The notes below the pieces were generated by a model. The model did no database searches and had not been told where the DNA came from. It saw only the letters and a list, made by a program, of their open reading frames with translations. Position numbers and translations under genes: made by a program. Shown one piece after another: positions 26,540-35,156 of a stretch of DNA of 64,000 nt. The DNA comes from an uncultured Prevotella sp. (lineage in GTDB: Bacteria > Bacteroidota > Bacteroidia > Bacteroidales > Bacteroidaceae): the NCBI GenBank assembly GCA_944319795.1, contig CALUFA010000010.1, positions 1-64,000 on the forward strand. The letters are read 5' to 3'. Every line of letters begins with the position of its first letter. Within the stretch, counting starts at the first letter, position 1.

Positions 26540-26974
26540 ATGAGAAAATTATTTATCGCCGCATGCGCGGCAGGCATGACGCTAAGCCTTGCCTCGTGCG
26601 GAACACAGCGCAAAGCGGCCGCAACGACGGCCTCGCTCGACGGTGAATGGAAGATAATCACCGTTGAAGGACAGGCCATAACGCCCAAAGCAGGCGAAAA
26701 GGAGGCTTTCATCGGTTTCGACGCCAAGGAAAACCGCATCTACGGCAACACGGGCTGCAACAACCTTACAGGAGGATTGCAGGCTGACGCGAAGAAGGGA
26801 ACCATATCGTTCGGGCAGACCGGCTCGACGCGGATGATGTGTGCCGACATGGAGACTGAACAGAAAGTGCTCGGAGCAATGGGCAAGGTCGAGAAATACG
26901 AAATCACGGCCGACGGCAAGCTGAACTTCAAAACGGCCGGCGGCGAAACCGTGATGACACTCGAAAAAAAGTGA
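26540..26974 (+). CDS. META-domain lipoprotein (HslJ-like)
   Basis: A 144-residue secreted lipoprotein. The signal peptide ends in a lipobox LASC with Cys20 as the lipid-modified residue. The META domain spans about residues 32-142, with LDGEWKIITVEGQAITP, the NTGCNNLTGG motif and STRMMCADMETEQKVL. The family includes HslJ, linked to novobiocin resistance and heat in E. coli; no enzymatic role is known. A TAACTTTG box lies at 26453-26460. The stop TGA lies within the GTGAAAG word of the hairpin that follows. Confidence 0.85.
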   Translation: MRKLFIAACAAGMTLSLASCGTQRKAAATTASLDGEWKIITVEGQAITPKAGEKEAFIGFDAKENRIYGNTGCNNLTGGLQADAKKGTISFGQTGSTRMMCADMETEQKVLGAMGKVEKYEITADGKLNFKTAGGETVMTLEKK

Positions 26975-27122
26975 AAGACTGAAAGTGAAAAGTAAAAAAT
27001 CCAAATGCTGAAAAGTGAAAGGTGAAAAGCGAAGAGTGAATAATCCAAATGCCTTGAATAATAACGATACTAAGTTATGGTAATGGATTCTTCACTTTTC
27101 ACTTTTCGTTTTTCACTTTTTT
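26969..27122. repeat. Tandem-word hairpin between the META gene and etfB (period 7, GAAAAGT)
   Basis: The left side carries two runs of GTGAAAG/GAAAAGT words, each followed by ATCCAAATGC. The right arm (27085-27122) is TTCTTCACTTTTCACTTTTC and continues in the same way. The arms pair over about 38 bp. The right arm directly precedes the etfB promoter. Confidence 0.8.
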
Positions 27123-27123
27123 C

Positions 27124-27154
27124 TTTGCCGTGCGGCAAAAAAAGTGTATTTTTG
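27124..27154 (+). promoter_or_regulatory. etfB promoter (TTTG-N19-TATTTTTG)
   Basis: TTTG at 27124-27127 and TATTTTTG at 27147-27154 are exactly 19 bp apart, a full match to the Bacteroidota -33/-7 consensus, 35 bp before the etfB start. Confidence 0.75.
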
Positions 27155-27188
27155 CATTCATGAAACTTTACATTATTAATATACAACT

Positions 27189-28058
27189 ATGAATCTTAAA
27201 ATCATCGTACTTGCCAAGCAAGTACCCGACACGAGGAATGTGGGAAAGGACGCGATGACCGCCGAAGGAACGGTGAACCGCGCAGCGCTGCCCGCAATCT
27301 TCAACCCCGAAGACATGAACGCGCTCGAACAGGCGTTGCGCCTGAAAGAGCAAAACCCCGGCTCGACAGTAGGCGTATTGACTATGGGCCCTCCGCGCGC
27401 CGCTGAAATCATCCGCCAGGGACTTTACCGCGGAGCCGACACCGGCTGGCTGCTGACCGACCGCCTGTTCGCCGGAGCCGACACCCTCGCCACTTCCTAC
27501 GCCCTTGCCACCGCAATCAAGCACATCGGCGGAGCCGACATCATCATCGGCGGACGCCAGGCCATAGACGGCGACACGGCACAGGTAGGCCCGCAGGTGG
27601 CGCAGAAGCTCGGACTGTCGCAAGTTACGTATGCCGAGGAAATACTGAAGTGCGAAGACGGCAAGCTGACCATACGCCGCCACATAGACGGAGGCGTGGA
27701 AACCGTAGAGGCACCTATGCCCATCGTAATCACTGTGAACGGCAGCGCAGCCCCCTGCCGCCCGTGCAACGCCAAGTTGGTGATGAAGTACAAGCATGCC
27801 ACCGTGCCGCTCGAGCGCACCGAGGGTATGCCCTACGCCAATCTGTATGAAACGCGCCCCTATCTCACGCTCAACCAGTGGTCGGTAGCCGACATCGACG
27901 GCGACCCGCAGCAGTGCGGACTGGCAGGCTCGCCCACCAAGGTTAAAACCGTTAAGAACATCGTGTTCCAAGCTAAGGAGAGCAAGACTCTCACCGGCAG
28001 CGACGCCGACGTGGAAGGCATGATAAAGGAACTGTTGGAAGAAAAGATAATCGGATAG
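27189..28058 (+). CDS. etfB: Electron transfer flavoprotein beta subunit
   Basis: Small subunit of the ETF heterodimer that takes electrons from acyl-CoA dehydrogenase. The N-terminal MNLKIIVLAKQVPDTRNVGK, then NPEDMNALEQALRLKE and TVGVLTMGPPRAAEIIRQGL are family hallmarks, and DIIIGGRQAIDGDTAQVGPQ lies in the AMP/FAD-binding part. The 289-residue length is a little longer than usual. Next in line would be etfA, but a four-helix-bundle cassette of about 530 bp stands between the two. Driven by the strong promoter at 27124-27154. Confidence 0.92.
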   Translation: MNLKIIVLAKQVPDTRNVGKDAMTAEGTVNRAALPAIFNPEDMNALEQALRLKEQNPGSTVGVLTMGPPRAAEIIRQGLYRGADTGWLLTDRLFAGADTLATSYALATAIKHIGGADIIIGGRQAIDGDTAQVGPQVAQKLGLSQVTYAEEILKCEDGKLTIRRHIDGGVETVEAPMPIVITVNGSAAPCRPCNAKLVMKYKHATVPLERTEGMPYANLYETRPYLTLNQWSVADIDGDPQQCGLAGSPTKVKTVKNIVFQAKESKTLTGSDADVEGMIKELLEEKIIG

Positions 28059-28067
28059 TTTAATTGG

Positions 28068-28110
28068 GAAGTTAAAGAATTTAAAGAAGTTATAGAAGTT
28101 AAAGCCATTA
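28068..28110. repeat. Left arm of the inverted repeat around the four-helix-bundle gene (period 9)
   Basis: Four 9-bp words in a row (GAAGTTAAA, GAATTTAAA, GAAGTTATA, GAAGTTAAA) then GCCATTA. Its reverse complement reappears at 28533-28576 with three mismatches in 43 bp. Confidence 0.85.
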
Positions 28111-28136
28111 CCATTGACAATAATTGGAAAACATCC

Positions 28137-28517
28137 ATGAGTAATAGTTTCCAAGATTTGATAGCATGGCAGGCCGCCCATAAATTCATATTATGCGTAT
28201 ATGGAACTACAAGCCGGTTTCCTAAACATGAACGGTTTGCGTTAAGTCCGCAGTTTGAAAGGGCTGCCGTATCAATTGCAGCCAACATAGCTGAAGGTTA
28301 TAGGAAAATGAGTAAGGCTGACAAACTTCGCTTCTTGAACATTGCTCAAGGCAGTCTTGAAGAATGCAGGTATTACATTATCCTTTCGCATGATTTGAAG
28401 TACATCGACGATGTTGCATTTCGTTTGCTTAATGCAAATATTGAAGATACAAGCAGGCTGCTGAATGCTTACTGCAGAAAAATTAAAGAAAGTACATTTT
28501 CTGATTCAATGGAATGA
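28137..28517 (+). CDS. Four-helix-bundle protein (S23/IVP family)
   Basis: A 126-residue protein of the four-helix-bundle family first found in intervening sequences of 23S rRNA genes and related to the accessory Avd proteins of diversity-generating retroelements. Hallmarks are FQDLIAWQAAHKF near the start, then ALSPQFERAAVSIAANIAEG (about residues 38-57) and FLNIAQGSLEECRYYIILS (about 67-85). Basic surfaces of the family bind nucleic acid. Here it is a free-standing gene between etfB and etfA, enclosed by 43-bp inverted repeats. No reverse transcriptase or rRNA gene is nearby. Its function is unknown; the setting suggests a mobile cassette. Confidence 0.88.
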   Translation: MSNSFQDLIAWQAAHKFILCVYGTTSRFPKHERFALSPQFERAAVSIAANIAEGYRKMSKADKLRFLNIAQGSLEECRYYIILSHDLKYIDDVAFRLLNANIEDTSRLLNAYCRKIKESTFSDSME

Positions 28518-28532
28518 GCACAATAATAAAGC

Positions 28533-28576
28533 TAATGGCTTTAACTTCTCTAACTTCTTTAAATTCTATAAATTCT
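28533..28576. repeat. Right arm of the inverted repeat around the four-helix-bundle gene
   Basis: TAATGGC followed by 9-bp words (TTTAACTTC, TCTAACTTC, TTTAAATTC, TATAAATTCT). It is the reverse complement of 28068-28110 with three mismatches and stops 14 bp before the etfA start. Confidence 0.85.
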
Positions 28577-28590
28577 AAAGAAAGAAACAA

Positions 28591-29613
28591 ATGAACAACG
28601 TATTCGTATACTGCGAGATAGAAGGCACCACCGTTGCCGAAGTGTCTCAAGAATTGCTCACCAAGGGCCGCAAGCTCGCCAACCAGCTTGGAGTGGAGCT
28701 GCACGCCGTCGTTGCCGGCACGGGCATCAAGGGCAATGTAGAAAGTCAGATTCTGCCTTACGGAGTCGACAAGCTGTTTGTGTTCGACGCCGAAGGCTTG
28801 TTCCCATACACGTCGGCACCCCATACGTCAATCCTCGTGAACCTCTTCAAAGAGGAACAACCGCAGATTTGCCTCATGGGTGCCACCGTTATAGGCCGCG
28901 ACTTAGGGCCGCGCGTATCGTCGTCGCTTACAAGCGGACTGACCGCCGACTGCACACAGCTCGAAATCGGCGACTATGACGACAAGAAGGCAGGCAAGCA
29001 TTACGACAACCTGCTTTACCAAATCCGTCCCGCCTTCGGCGGCAACATCGTTGCGACAATCGTAAATCCCGACCACCGTCCGCAGATGGCCACCGTCCGC
29101 AGCGGCGTGATGCAGAAGGCGCTGTATGATGGCGAGGCTAAGAACGAGGTGGTTTACCCCGACGCATGCAAGTACACCGACCCGGCCGACTTCATCGTAA
29201 AGGTAATCGACCGCCACGTCGAGGCGGCAAAACACAACTTGAAGGGTGCTCCCATTGTCGTTGCCGGAGGTTACGGCGTGGGCAGCAAGGAAGGCTTCGA
29301 CCAACTGTTCCAGCTTGCAAAGGAACTGCACGGAGAGGTAGGCGCAAGCCGCGCTGCAGTAGACGCAGGCTTTGTCGACCATGACCGCCAGATCGGCCAG
29401 ACCGGCGTAACCGTTCATCCGAAGGTTTATATCGCCTGCGGTATCTCCGGACAGATACAGCACATAGCCGGAATGCAAGACTCGGGCATCATCATCTCGA
29501 TAAACAGCGACCCCGACGCTCCTATCAATCAGATTGCCGACTATGTGATAGTCGGCACGGTAGAGGACGTCGTTCCGAAGCTCATCAAATATTACAAGCA
29601 AAACAGCAAGTAA
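28591..29613 (+). CDS. etfA: Electron transfer flavoprotein alpha subunit
   Basis: FAD-binding subunit of ETF. The N-terminal domain begins MNNVFVYCEIEGTTVAEVSQ. The conserved C-terminal FAD domain (about residues 215-335) has VVAGGYGVGSKEGFDQLFQL, GASRAAVDAGFVDHDRQIGQ, then TGVTVHPKVYIACGISGQIQ and HIAGM. Length 340 residues. It passes electrons to the quinone pool or to a partner oxidoreductase. The gene is separated from etfB only by the four-helix-bundle cassette, and the acyl-CoA dehydrogenase gene follows 181 bp downstream, beyond another hairpin with the same 9-bp word. Confidence 0.92.
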   Translation: MNNVFVYCEIEGTTVAEVSQELLTKGRKLANQLGVELHAVVAGTGIKGNVESQILPYGVDKLFVFDAEGLFPYTSAPHTSILVNLFKEEQPQICLMGATVIGRDLGPRVSSSLTSGLTADCTQLEIGDYDDKKAGKHYDNLLYQIRPAFGGNIVATIVNPDHRPQMATVRSGVMQKALYDGEAKNEVVYPDACKYTDPADFIVKVIDRHVEAAKHNLKGAPIVVAGGYGVGSKEGFDQLFQLAKELHGEVGASRAAVDAGFVDHDRQIGQTGVTVHPKVYIACGISGQIQHIAGMQDSGIIISINSDPDAPINQIADYVIVGTVEDVVPKLIKYYKQNSK

Positions 29614-29628
29614 CATCTTAAGAAGTAT

Positions 29629-29779
29629 GAGGAATTTATAGAAGTTATAGAATTTAAAGAAGTTAGAGCCGTATGCCTTCAATGTCATACACTTCAAAGG
29701 TTATGTCTTTAACTTCTAACGAGCAAAGCGAGTGATAACTTCTTTAACTTCTCTAACTTCTTTAAATAATATAACTTCA
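29629..29779. repeat. Tandem-word hairpin between etfA and the acyl-CoA dehydrogenase gene (period 9)
   Basis: The left arm (29629-29670) repeats GAAGTTATA/GAATTTAAA and the right arm (29703-29779) repeats TTTAACTTC. The word is the same as in the arms around the four-helix-bundle gene. The right arm is interrupted by GAGCAAAGCGAGTGATA. Confidence 0.75.
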
Positions 29780-29794
29780 TAAAAATAAACAACA

Positions 29795-31519
29795 ATGGCA
29801 AACTATTATACGGACCATCCTGAGTTTGAGTTTCATCTCAACCATCCTTTAATGGAAAGGATTGTCGAGCTGAAGGAACGCGGCTTTGCCGACAAGGATG
29901 AATACGCAGACGCCCCCGTTGACTACGAGGACGCGATAGAGAACTATAAGAGGATGTTGGAAATAACAGGCGACATCGCCGCCAACATACTCGAGCCGAA
30001 CAGCGAGGAAGTGGACACGGAAGGACCGCACCTCGTCGACGGTCGTATGCACTACGCTTCAAAGACCTACGAGAACCTTGACGCGACGCGCAAGGCCGGA
30101 CTCTGGGGCGTGTCGATGCCGCGCCGTTACGGCGGACTCAACATGCCGGTTACTCCTTACTCAATGGCTTCGGAGATCGTGGCAGCCGCCGATGCCGGAT
30201 TCCAGAACATTTGGAGCCTGCAGGACTGCATCGAGACTCTCTACGAGTTTGGCAGCGAAGAGCAAAGGCAGAAGTACATACCGCGCGTTTGCGCAGGCGA
30301 GACGATGAGTATGGACCTGACCGAGCCTGACGCCGGTTCCGACTTGCAGCGCGTAATGCTCAAGGCTACGTACAGCGAAGAGCAAGGCTGCTGGCTGCTT
30401 AACGGCGTAAAGCGCTTCATCACCAACGGCGACTCTGACATCCACCTCGTACTTGCGCGCAGCGAGGCCGGCACCCACGACGGCCGCGGACTGTCGATGT
30501 TCATCTACGACAAGAGGAACGGCGGCGTTACCGTGCGCCACATAGAGAACAAGCTCGGCATACACGGCTCGCCTACTTGCGAGCTTGTGTTCAAGAACGC
30601 AAAGGCCGAGCTTTGCGGCAGCACACGCCTGGGGCTTATTAAATATGTCATGGCGCTGATGAACGGTGCCCGTCTGGGTATCGCCGCACAGAGCGTAGGC
30701 GTAAGCCAGGCTGCTTACAACGAGGCTTTGGCTTACGCAAAGGAGCGCAAGCAGTTTGACAAGGCCATAATCAACTTCCCCGCCGTCTACGACATGCTAT
30801 CACGCATGAAGGCCAAGCTCGACGCAGGCCGCAGCATCCTTTATATGACGGCGCGCTACGTTGACCTGTACAAGACTCTCGAGGACATCTCGCGCGAGCG
30901 CAAACTGACGGCCGAGGAGCGCCAGGAACTGAAGAAATACTCGCGCCTTGCCGACGCATTCACTCCGATAGCAAAGGGAATGAACTCTGAGTACGTAAAC
31001 CAAAACGCTTACGACGCAATCCAAGTGCACGGTGGCTCGGGCTTCATCATGGAGTACAAGTGCCAACGCCTCTACCGCGACGCACGCATATTCTCCATTT
31101 ACGAGGGAACGACGCAACTTCAGGTCGTGGCCGCAATACGCTACATAACCAACGGCACGTATCTCGGAATAATGAAAGAGATGCTCGCAAACGAGGTGGC
31201 AGAAGAACTGAAACCGCTGCAGGAGCGCACCAAGAAGATGGTAGAGCTTTACGAACAGGCCGTAAACTACGTGAAAGAGCTTGGCGACCAAGAGGCGCAC
31301 GACTTCCTCGGACGCCGCTTGTACGACATGACCGGCGACATCCTTATGTCGCTGCTCATACTCGACGACGCCACCCGCGCCCCGCATCTCTTCACTAAGA
31401 GCGCCAACGTTTACGTGCGTTACGCAGAGGAAGAGGTAATAGGACACTACACGTATGTAAAGAGCTTCATCGCCGAAGACCTTGTAAACTTCCGCGCAGC
31501 TGAAACGGAAGCCGAATAA
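29795..31519 (+). CDS. Acyl-CoA dehydrogenase with extended C-terminal domain
   Basis: FAD enzyme that introduces or, in reverse, reduces the alpha-beta double bond of acyl-CoA thioesters, paired with ETF. It has the N-terminal helical domain, the FAD/substrate motifs MSMDLTEPDAGSDLQ and WLLNGVKRFITNGD (about residues 165-210), and the C-terminal helical domain. That domain includes QVHGGSGFIMEYKCQRLYRD and RIFSIYEGTTQLQVV; the Glu of YEGT is the likely catalytic base. A further ~120 residues follow, making 574 residues, longer than short-chain enzymes of ~380. Third gene of the etf cluster. With Ptb-Buk it may make short-chain acids; the substrate length is not readable. Confidence 0.88.
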   Translation: MANYYTDHPEFEFHLNHPLMERIVELKERGFADKDEYADAPVDYEDAIENYKRMLEITGDIAANILEPNSEEVDTEGPHLVDGRMHYASKTYENLDATRKAGLWGVSMPRRYGGLNMPVTPYSMASEIVAAADAGFQNIWSLQDCIETLYEFGSEEQRQKYIPRVCAGETMSMDLTEPDAGSDLQRVMLKATYSEEQGCWLLNGVKRFITNGDSDIHLVLARSEAGTHDGRGLSMFIYDKRNGGVTVRHIENKLGIHGSPTCELVFKNAKAELCGSTRLGLIKYVMALMNGARLGIAAQSVGVSQAAYNEALAYAKERKQFDKAIINFPAVYDMLSRMKAKLDAGRSILYMTARYVDLYKTLEDISRERKLTAEERQELKKYSRLADAFTPIAKGMNSEYVNQNAYDAIQVHGGSGFIMEYKCQRLYRDARIFSIYEGTTQLQVVAAIRYITNGTYLGIMKEMLANEVAEELKPLQERTKKMVELYEQAVNYVKELGDQEAHDFLGRRLYDMTGDILMSLLILDDATRAPHLFTKSANVYVRYAEEEVIGHYTYVKSFIAEDLVNFRAAETEAE

Positions 31520-31535
31520 GCGGATTAATATTCAA

Positions 31536-31590
31536 ACAAAAAACAACGCTTGGATGCCGTTAAAATACATCCAAGCGTTGTTTTTTTATT
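31536..31590. terminator. Bidirectional intrinsic terminator
   Basis: AACAACGCTTGGATG (31542-31556) pairs perfectly with CATCCAAGCGTTGTT (31568-31582) around an 11-nt loop. An A-run lies before and TTTTTTT after, so it can end both the acyl-CoA dehydrogenase message and the convergent ddh message. Confidence 0.9.
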
Positions 31591-31606
31591 GCGTTTATAC
31601 CGGTCC

Positions 31607-32506
31607 TTACACCAAATGGCTTACCCACTCGTCCCTGTCGCCCGGCAGGAAGTCGACAACAGGAATCTCAATCATCGTGTAACAACCAGGCTGCTGGCGC
31701 ATTGAAGCTCGTGCCACATTGACAAGCACCTGGCCGGTCAGTGCAGGGTTGTTGATGTTCATGTCGAACTCAAAATGTTGGTTCTGCGTCTTTCCACTAA
31801 CACCTTTGCGAACAAGGTTTACGCCGTGACCCATGTCGCGAACCTCGTCAACGCTCGGCACTTCTACTACGTAAGTCTCGTCGCTCGCGAAATACGGGTC
31901 GCTCTTTATTGCCTTCGTCACCTCGTCAAGGCTTGAGCCCTCTTCAAGTTCAACGTAAACCATGCGGCGGTGGATGCCTTCGCCCTTTGGAATTGTCATC
32001 GACAATGCATTCTTAACTCCTGCTTTTGAACGCACGCACACAGAGTGTCCCATGCTCATGCCGGGACCGAAGTTCGTATAAGTAAGACCTTTGGGAGCAA
32101 GGCTTTGCATCAAAGTGCGCACAACGCTGTCCGAACCCGGATCCCATCCTGCCGCAATCACGGCAACGCGCCCGTGCTCCTTGCATATCTTCATCAGGTT
32201 TGCGCGGTATTGGGCGATGCTTGTGTGAATATCGAAACTGTCAACAGTGTTGATTCCCAACGGCAATATCTTGCTTGCGTACTCTTCGCAACTACGCGTA
32301 GGAGTGGCGAGGATTGCCACGTCTACGTCCTTCAACTCCGTTATGTCCTTAACTACGTCATAACGTTCCAGTTCCGAAGGCTTGTTCTCAGCCCCGTTAC
32401 GCCTTACTATTCCGGCTATCTCGAAATCCTCAGCGGCCTCGAGAGCCTCAACAGCATACTTTCCGATGTTGCCGTAACCAACTACGGCGGCTCTTATCTT
32501 TTTCAT
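31607..32506 (-). CDS. ddh: meso-Diaminopimelate D-dehydrogenase
   Basis: NADPH-dependent enzyme that makes meso-diaminopimelate from tetrahydrodipicolinate in one step, for lysine and peptidoglycan synthesis. The Rossmann motif is VVGYGNIGKYAVEALEAAED (about residues 8-27). Further family blocks are ILATPTRSCEEYASKILPLG, NTVDSFDIHTSI, AAGWDPGSDSVVRTL and FGPGMSMGHSV. The 299-residue length is exactly typical of the Bacteroidota enzymes. Single gene. A possible TATATTTG box lies at 32605-32612 on the minus strand. Confidence 0.92.
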   Translation of the reverse strand: MKKIRAAVVGYGNIGKYAVEALEAAEDFEIAGIVRRNGAENKPSELERYDVVKDITELKDVDVAILATPTRSCEEYASKILPLGINTVDSFDIHTSIAQYRANLMKICKEHGRVAVIAAGWDPGSDSVVRTLMQSLAPKGLTYTNFGPGMSMGHSVCVRSKAGVKNALSMTIPKGEGIHRRMVYVELEEGSSLDEVTKAIKSDPYFASDETYVVEVPSVDEVRDMGHGVNLVRKGVSGKTQNQHFEFDMNINNPALTGQVLVNVARASMRQQPGCYTMIEIPVVDFLPGDRDEWVSHLV

Positions 32507-32652
32507 TACCTACAAATGTTTTAAAAGTTATCCATAACAATATTAGTTTCCTGCAAATTAGCAAATAAGGAAAGGCTTACGCCTTCTTTGCTATAAAAGC
32601 ATTGCAAATATACTCCAAAAAAACGAAATGGGATACATTATGCTGTTATTTT

Positions 32653-35040
32653 TTAAAATTCGAAACCAAGATTGACATAAAAATACGGTTTGCCCGTGTG
32701 CCCTGAATAACCCAACGTAGCACCGACCGGGCCGAACATGCTATCGTAAAAATAAGCGGCTTCACAACCGAACATAGGCCCACGCTCGAACAACCGTTTG
32801 GGTTTATCGGCCCGTTGGGCGAAAGACAACCGTGCCATGAGATAGTTTGCCGAACCTATTCGCTGCTGGGCTTTCAACTGAAGGGCTACTAACGAGTTGT
32901 CCGTAAACTCCACATGCCCTATGCCGGCAAAGGGCAACTGTTGACCGATGTATTGACCGTGGAACAGACCGCCGATGGCGTTGCGCATTATCAATGGTAT
33001 CCCGTGGCCGAGCAGGAAACGTCCGCCAAGCATTGGCTGAAAGACGAAGCGGCTGCCCATAGGGAACGACATGCGCCAAACGAAGTCGGCCGCACTTATG
33101 CCAGCCCGGCCTTTCCACCCCACAAAATTGTCCGTATGATAAGCAAACCCGGCCTTAAACATTGCGCCTCGTGTGGTGAAGAACCAGCGGTCTTCAGAAT
33201 CATAGTTGAGGTCGAACTCATAACTGTAAATGTGCAGGTTGTCCAAACGCTCATGGACTGCCGACTGTCCGATAAGAACGTTGTGGAAATCGTAGAAGTC
33301 GGCAAACACACCTATGTCGCACGAGAAGTTGCGTATGTTGAAACTTATGGCCTGCAGGTTTAGCGTATGCCTGTTGTACGTGAAGTTGTACGCGCTCTCG
33401 CCGTTCTCGAATATGTTGATGTCATCGTGCCTGAGAATGTACGAAAAGCCTATTTTCCCGTAATTCAAAGGCGTTATTCCGGCGTCGACGCGCGCCATCA
33501 TGCGCTTGCCGAGCCGTCCGGTGAACTCAAGTTCAATGGGTGTCTTCGTCCTAAGGCGGTGCGACATGTTGGCTTGCAGGGCCACCATCTCTTCCGTATC
33601 GAAGCGCACGCCGAGGTTTATCCTTACCGCCCGGCGCGATTCGGCAAATATCTTGAAGATGTTTTTCCCTTCGTGCCTGTTAAGATTATAACCAACGCCG
33701 GTGTACAAGAATACCGAGCCGAGCGCCGTCATGGCCGCTTCGATGTTTTTCGCAGCGACGGTGTGCCCCTGCCTTATGCCGTATTTTGAAATTATATACT
33801 CACGGTCAACGTCGGATATGCCTTCAAAGCATACGGAATCGAGCCTGAGCCGAAGCACGTCGCTCGAGGGAACGGTACGCCGCAGTCTTTCCGGCTCGTA
33901 GCCTTCGGGCAGTCCGAGCGCGCGCTTCAATGCCGTCAGCTCGTCCCAATGCTCCATTGCCGCCCTCTCGCCGCGGGCGATGAGCGTGTCGACGGCGGCA
34001 CGGGTGAAACTCGCCGACGAATATCCCTTAACGTCGACTTTTATCGGTATGTCGGTAATTGCCCAATTCTCATCGTATTTGTTCTTGCAGTTTATGTCGA
34101 TTATCTGCATCAGCACGTCCGAACCACTCGTAAGCTGGTCGGCCGTCCTCGGAGGACTTTGCACCGACACGCCTATTATTATATCGGCTCCCATGCGCTT
34201 GGCCAAATCGGCCGGATAGTTGTTGCGCAGGCCGCCGTCGACGAGCACCATTTCCCTTACGGCAGACGTGTCGACGGGCGACGAACCGGCAAGCGTATCA
34301 GACTTGCCGCTTACGCCTTGCCGGGTTGCCTGCCGTGCGCTTGTTTGCCTGATACGCACGGGAGTGAACACACCCGGTATGGCCATGCTGGCTCGCATGG
34401 CGGTAGCGAGGTTGCCGCTGAAGAAGTCGTATTCAGTGTTGTCTACGATGTCGGTGGCCACGCATGCGAACGGAATAGGCAATTCGGCGAAGCTGATAGA
34501 GTCGTGCCAGCCTACGGTAAGCCTTGTGAAAAGTTTCGCAAGGTTAGTGCCGTGGATAAGTCCTCCTGCCGGAGTCTTGCGTTTTCTACTCATTATCGTC
34601 AACGGGCGCGACAGTATGTAAGTATATTGTTTTTCACGCTCTACAAGGTCTTCGGCGCGCATGTCGGCCTTGTCCGTCAGCAACATGTTCCAGTCTTGCA
34701 CGCTTACGAGCGAGTCGAGCGTCTCCGCGTCGTAGCCGATTGAATACAATCCGCCTATAAGAGCGCCCATAGACGTGCCGGCGATGCAGTCTACCGGTAT
34801 GCCGGCGCGCTCAATAACACGCAACACGCCTATATGGGCCATGCCTTTGGCGCCGCCTCCGCTCAGCACTACTCCTACTTTTTTTCGAACAAGCGAGTCG
34901 ACTTTTACAGCAGACGAGTCGACAAGCATACGAGTCGACAAGCTATCAGCAGACAAGCTATCAGCAGACAAGGGGTAAGTAAACAAAAGGCAAACAAACA
35001 AGCAGACTAAGCGGACCTGTTCACAAACCCGCCTGCCCAT
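32653..35040 (-). CDS. Patatin-like phospholipase with C-terminal outer-membrane beta-barrel (type Vd-like)
   Basis: A signal peptide (MGRRVCEQVRLVCLFVCLLF) is followed by a patatin domain with the oxyanion loop GVVLSGGGAKGMAHIGVLR, the nucleophile Ser in AGTSMGALIGG, and the catalytic Asp in LVDGGLRNNYP. A POTRA-like segment (LDSVCFEGISDVDREYIISK) and a C-terminal Omp85-type barrel ending YFYVNLGFEF complete it. This layout matches type Vd autotransporters such as PlpD. The frame is open for 35 codons upstream to 35145, but these encode VISRQ repeats made by the hairpin at 34895-35155; I prefer the Met at 35040, which heads a normal signal peptide. The mature start (LSADSLSADSLS) is also repeat-derived. 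It follows queF on the same strand. Confidence 0.85.
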   Translation of the reverse strand: MGRRVCEQVRLVCLFVCLLFTYPLSADSLSADSLSTRMLVDSSAVKVDSLVRKKVGVVLSGGGAKGMAHIGVLRVIERAGIPVDCIAGTSMGALIGGLYSIGYDAETLDSLVSVQDWNMLLTDKADMRAEDLVEREKQYTYILSRPLTIMSRKRKTPAGGLIHGTNLAKLFTRLTVGWHDSISFAELPIPFACVATDIVDNTEYDFFSGNLATAMRASMAIPGVFTPVRIRQTSARQATRQGVSGKSDTLAGSSPVDTSAVREMVLVDGGLRNNYPADLAKRMGADIIIGVSVQSPPRTADQLTSGSDVLMQIIDINCKNKYDENWAITDIPIKVDVKGYSSASFTRAAVDTLIARGERAAMEHWDELTALKRALGLPEGYEPERLRRTVPSSDVLRLRLDSVCFEGISDVDREYIISKYGIRQGHTVAAKNIEAAMTALGSVFLYTGVGYNLNRHEGKNIFKIFAESRRAVRINLGVRFDTEEMVALQANMSHRLRTKTPIELEFTGRLGKRMMARVDAGITPLNYGKIGFSYILRHDDINIFENGESAYNFTYNRHTLNLQAISFNIRNFSCDIGVFADFYDFHNVLIGQSAVHERLDNLHIYSYEFDLNYDSEDRWFFTTRGAMFKAGFAYHTDNFVGWKGRAGISAADFVWRMSFPMGSRFVFQPMLGGRFLLGHGIPLIMRNAIGGLFHGQYIGQQLPFAGIGHVEFTDNSLVALQLKAQQRIGSANYLMARLSFAQRADKPKRLFERGPMFGCEAAYFYDSMFGPVGATLGYSGHTGKPYFYVNLGFEF

Positions 35041-35155
35041 TCGTCTGTTTATGTCTTGTTTACCCGTCACTTGTCTACTGATAACTTGCCTGCTGATAAC
35101 TTGTCTGCTGATAACTTGTCTGCTGATAACTCGTCTGCTTGTCAACTTGTCTGCT
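34895..35155. repeat. Tandem-word hairpin spanning the patatin gene start (period 15)
   Basis: The right arm (35075-35155) has five near-identical 15-bp words TGATAACTTGTCTGC. The left arm (34895-34975) has the reverse-complement word ACAAGCTATCAGCAG two to three times. The loop carries the patatin start codon and signal-peptide region, so the arms encode VISRQ repeats upstream and LSADS repeats within the protein. Confidence 0.8.
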
Positions 35156-35156
35156 G

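Noticed and set aside
28137-28517. Diversity-generating retroelement, because the four-helix-bundle protein resembles Avd
   Set aside because: No reverse transcriptase, template repeat or variable repeat is visible in the window.
35041-35145. Upstream start of the patatin-like protein giving the VISRQ repeats
   Set aside because: The repeats come from a DNA hairpin, and a normal signal peptide starts at the downstream Met. Kept as a finding but not as the preferred start.
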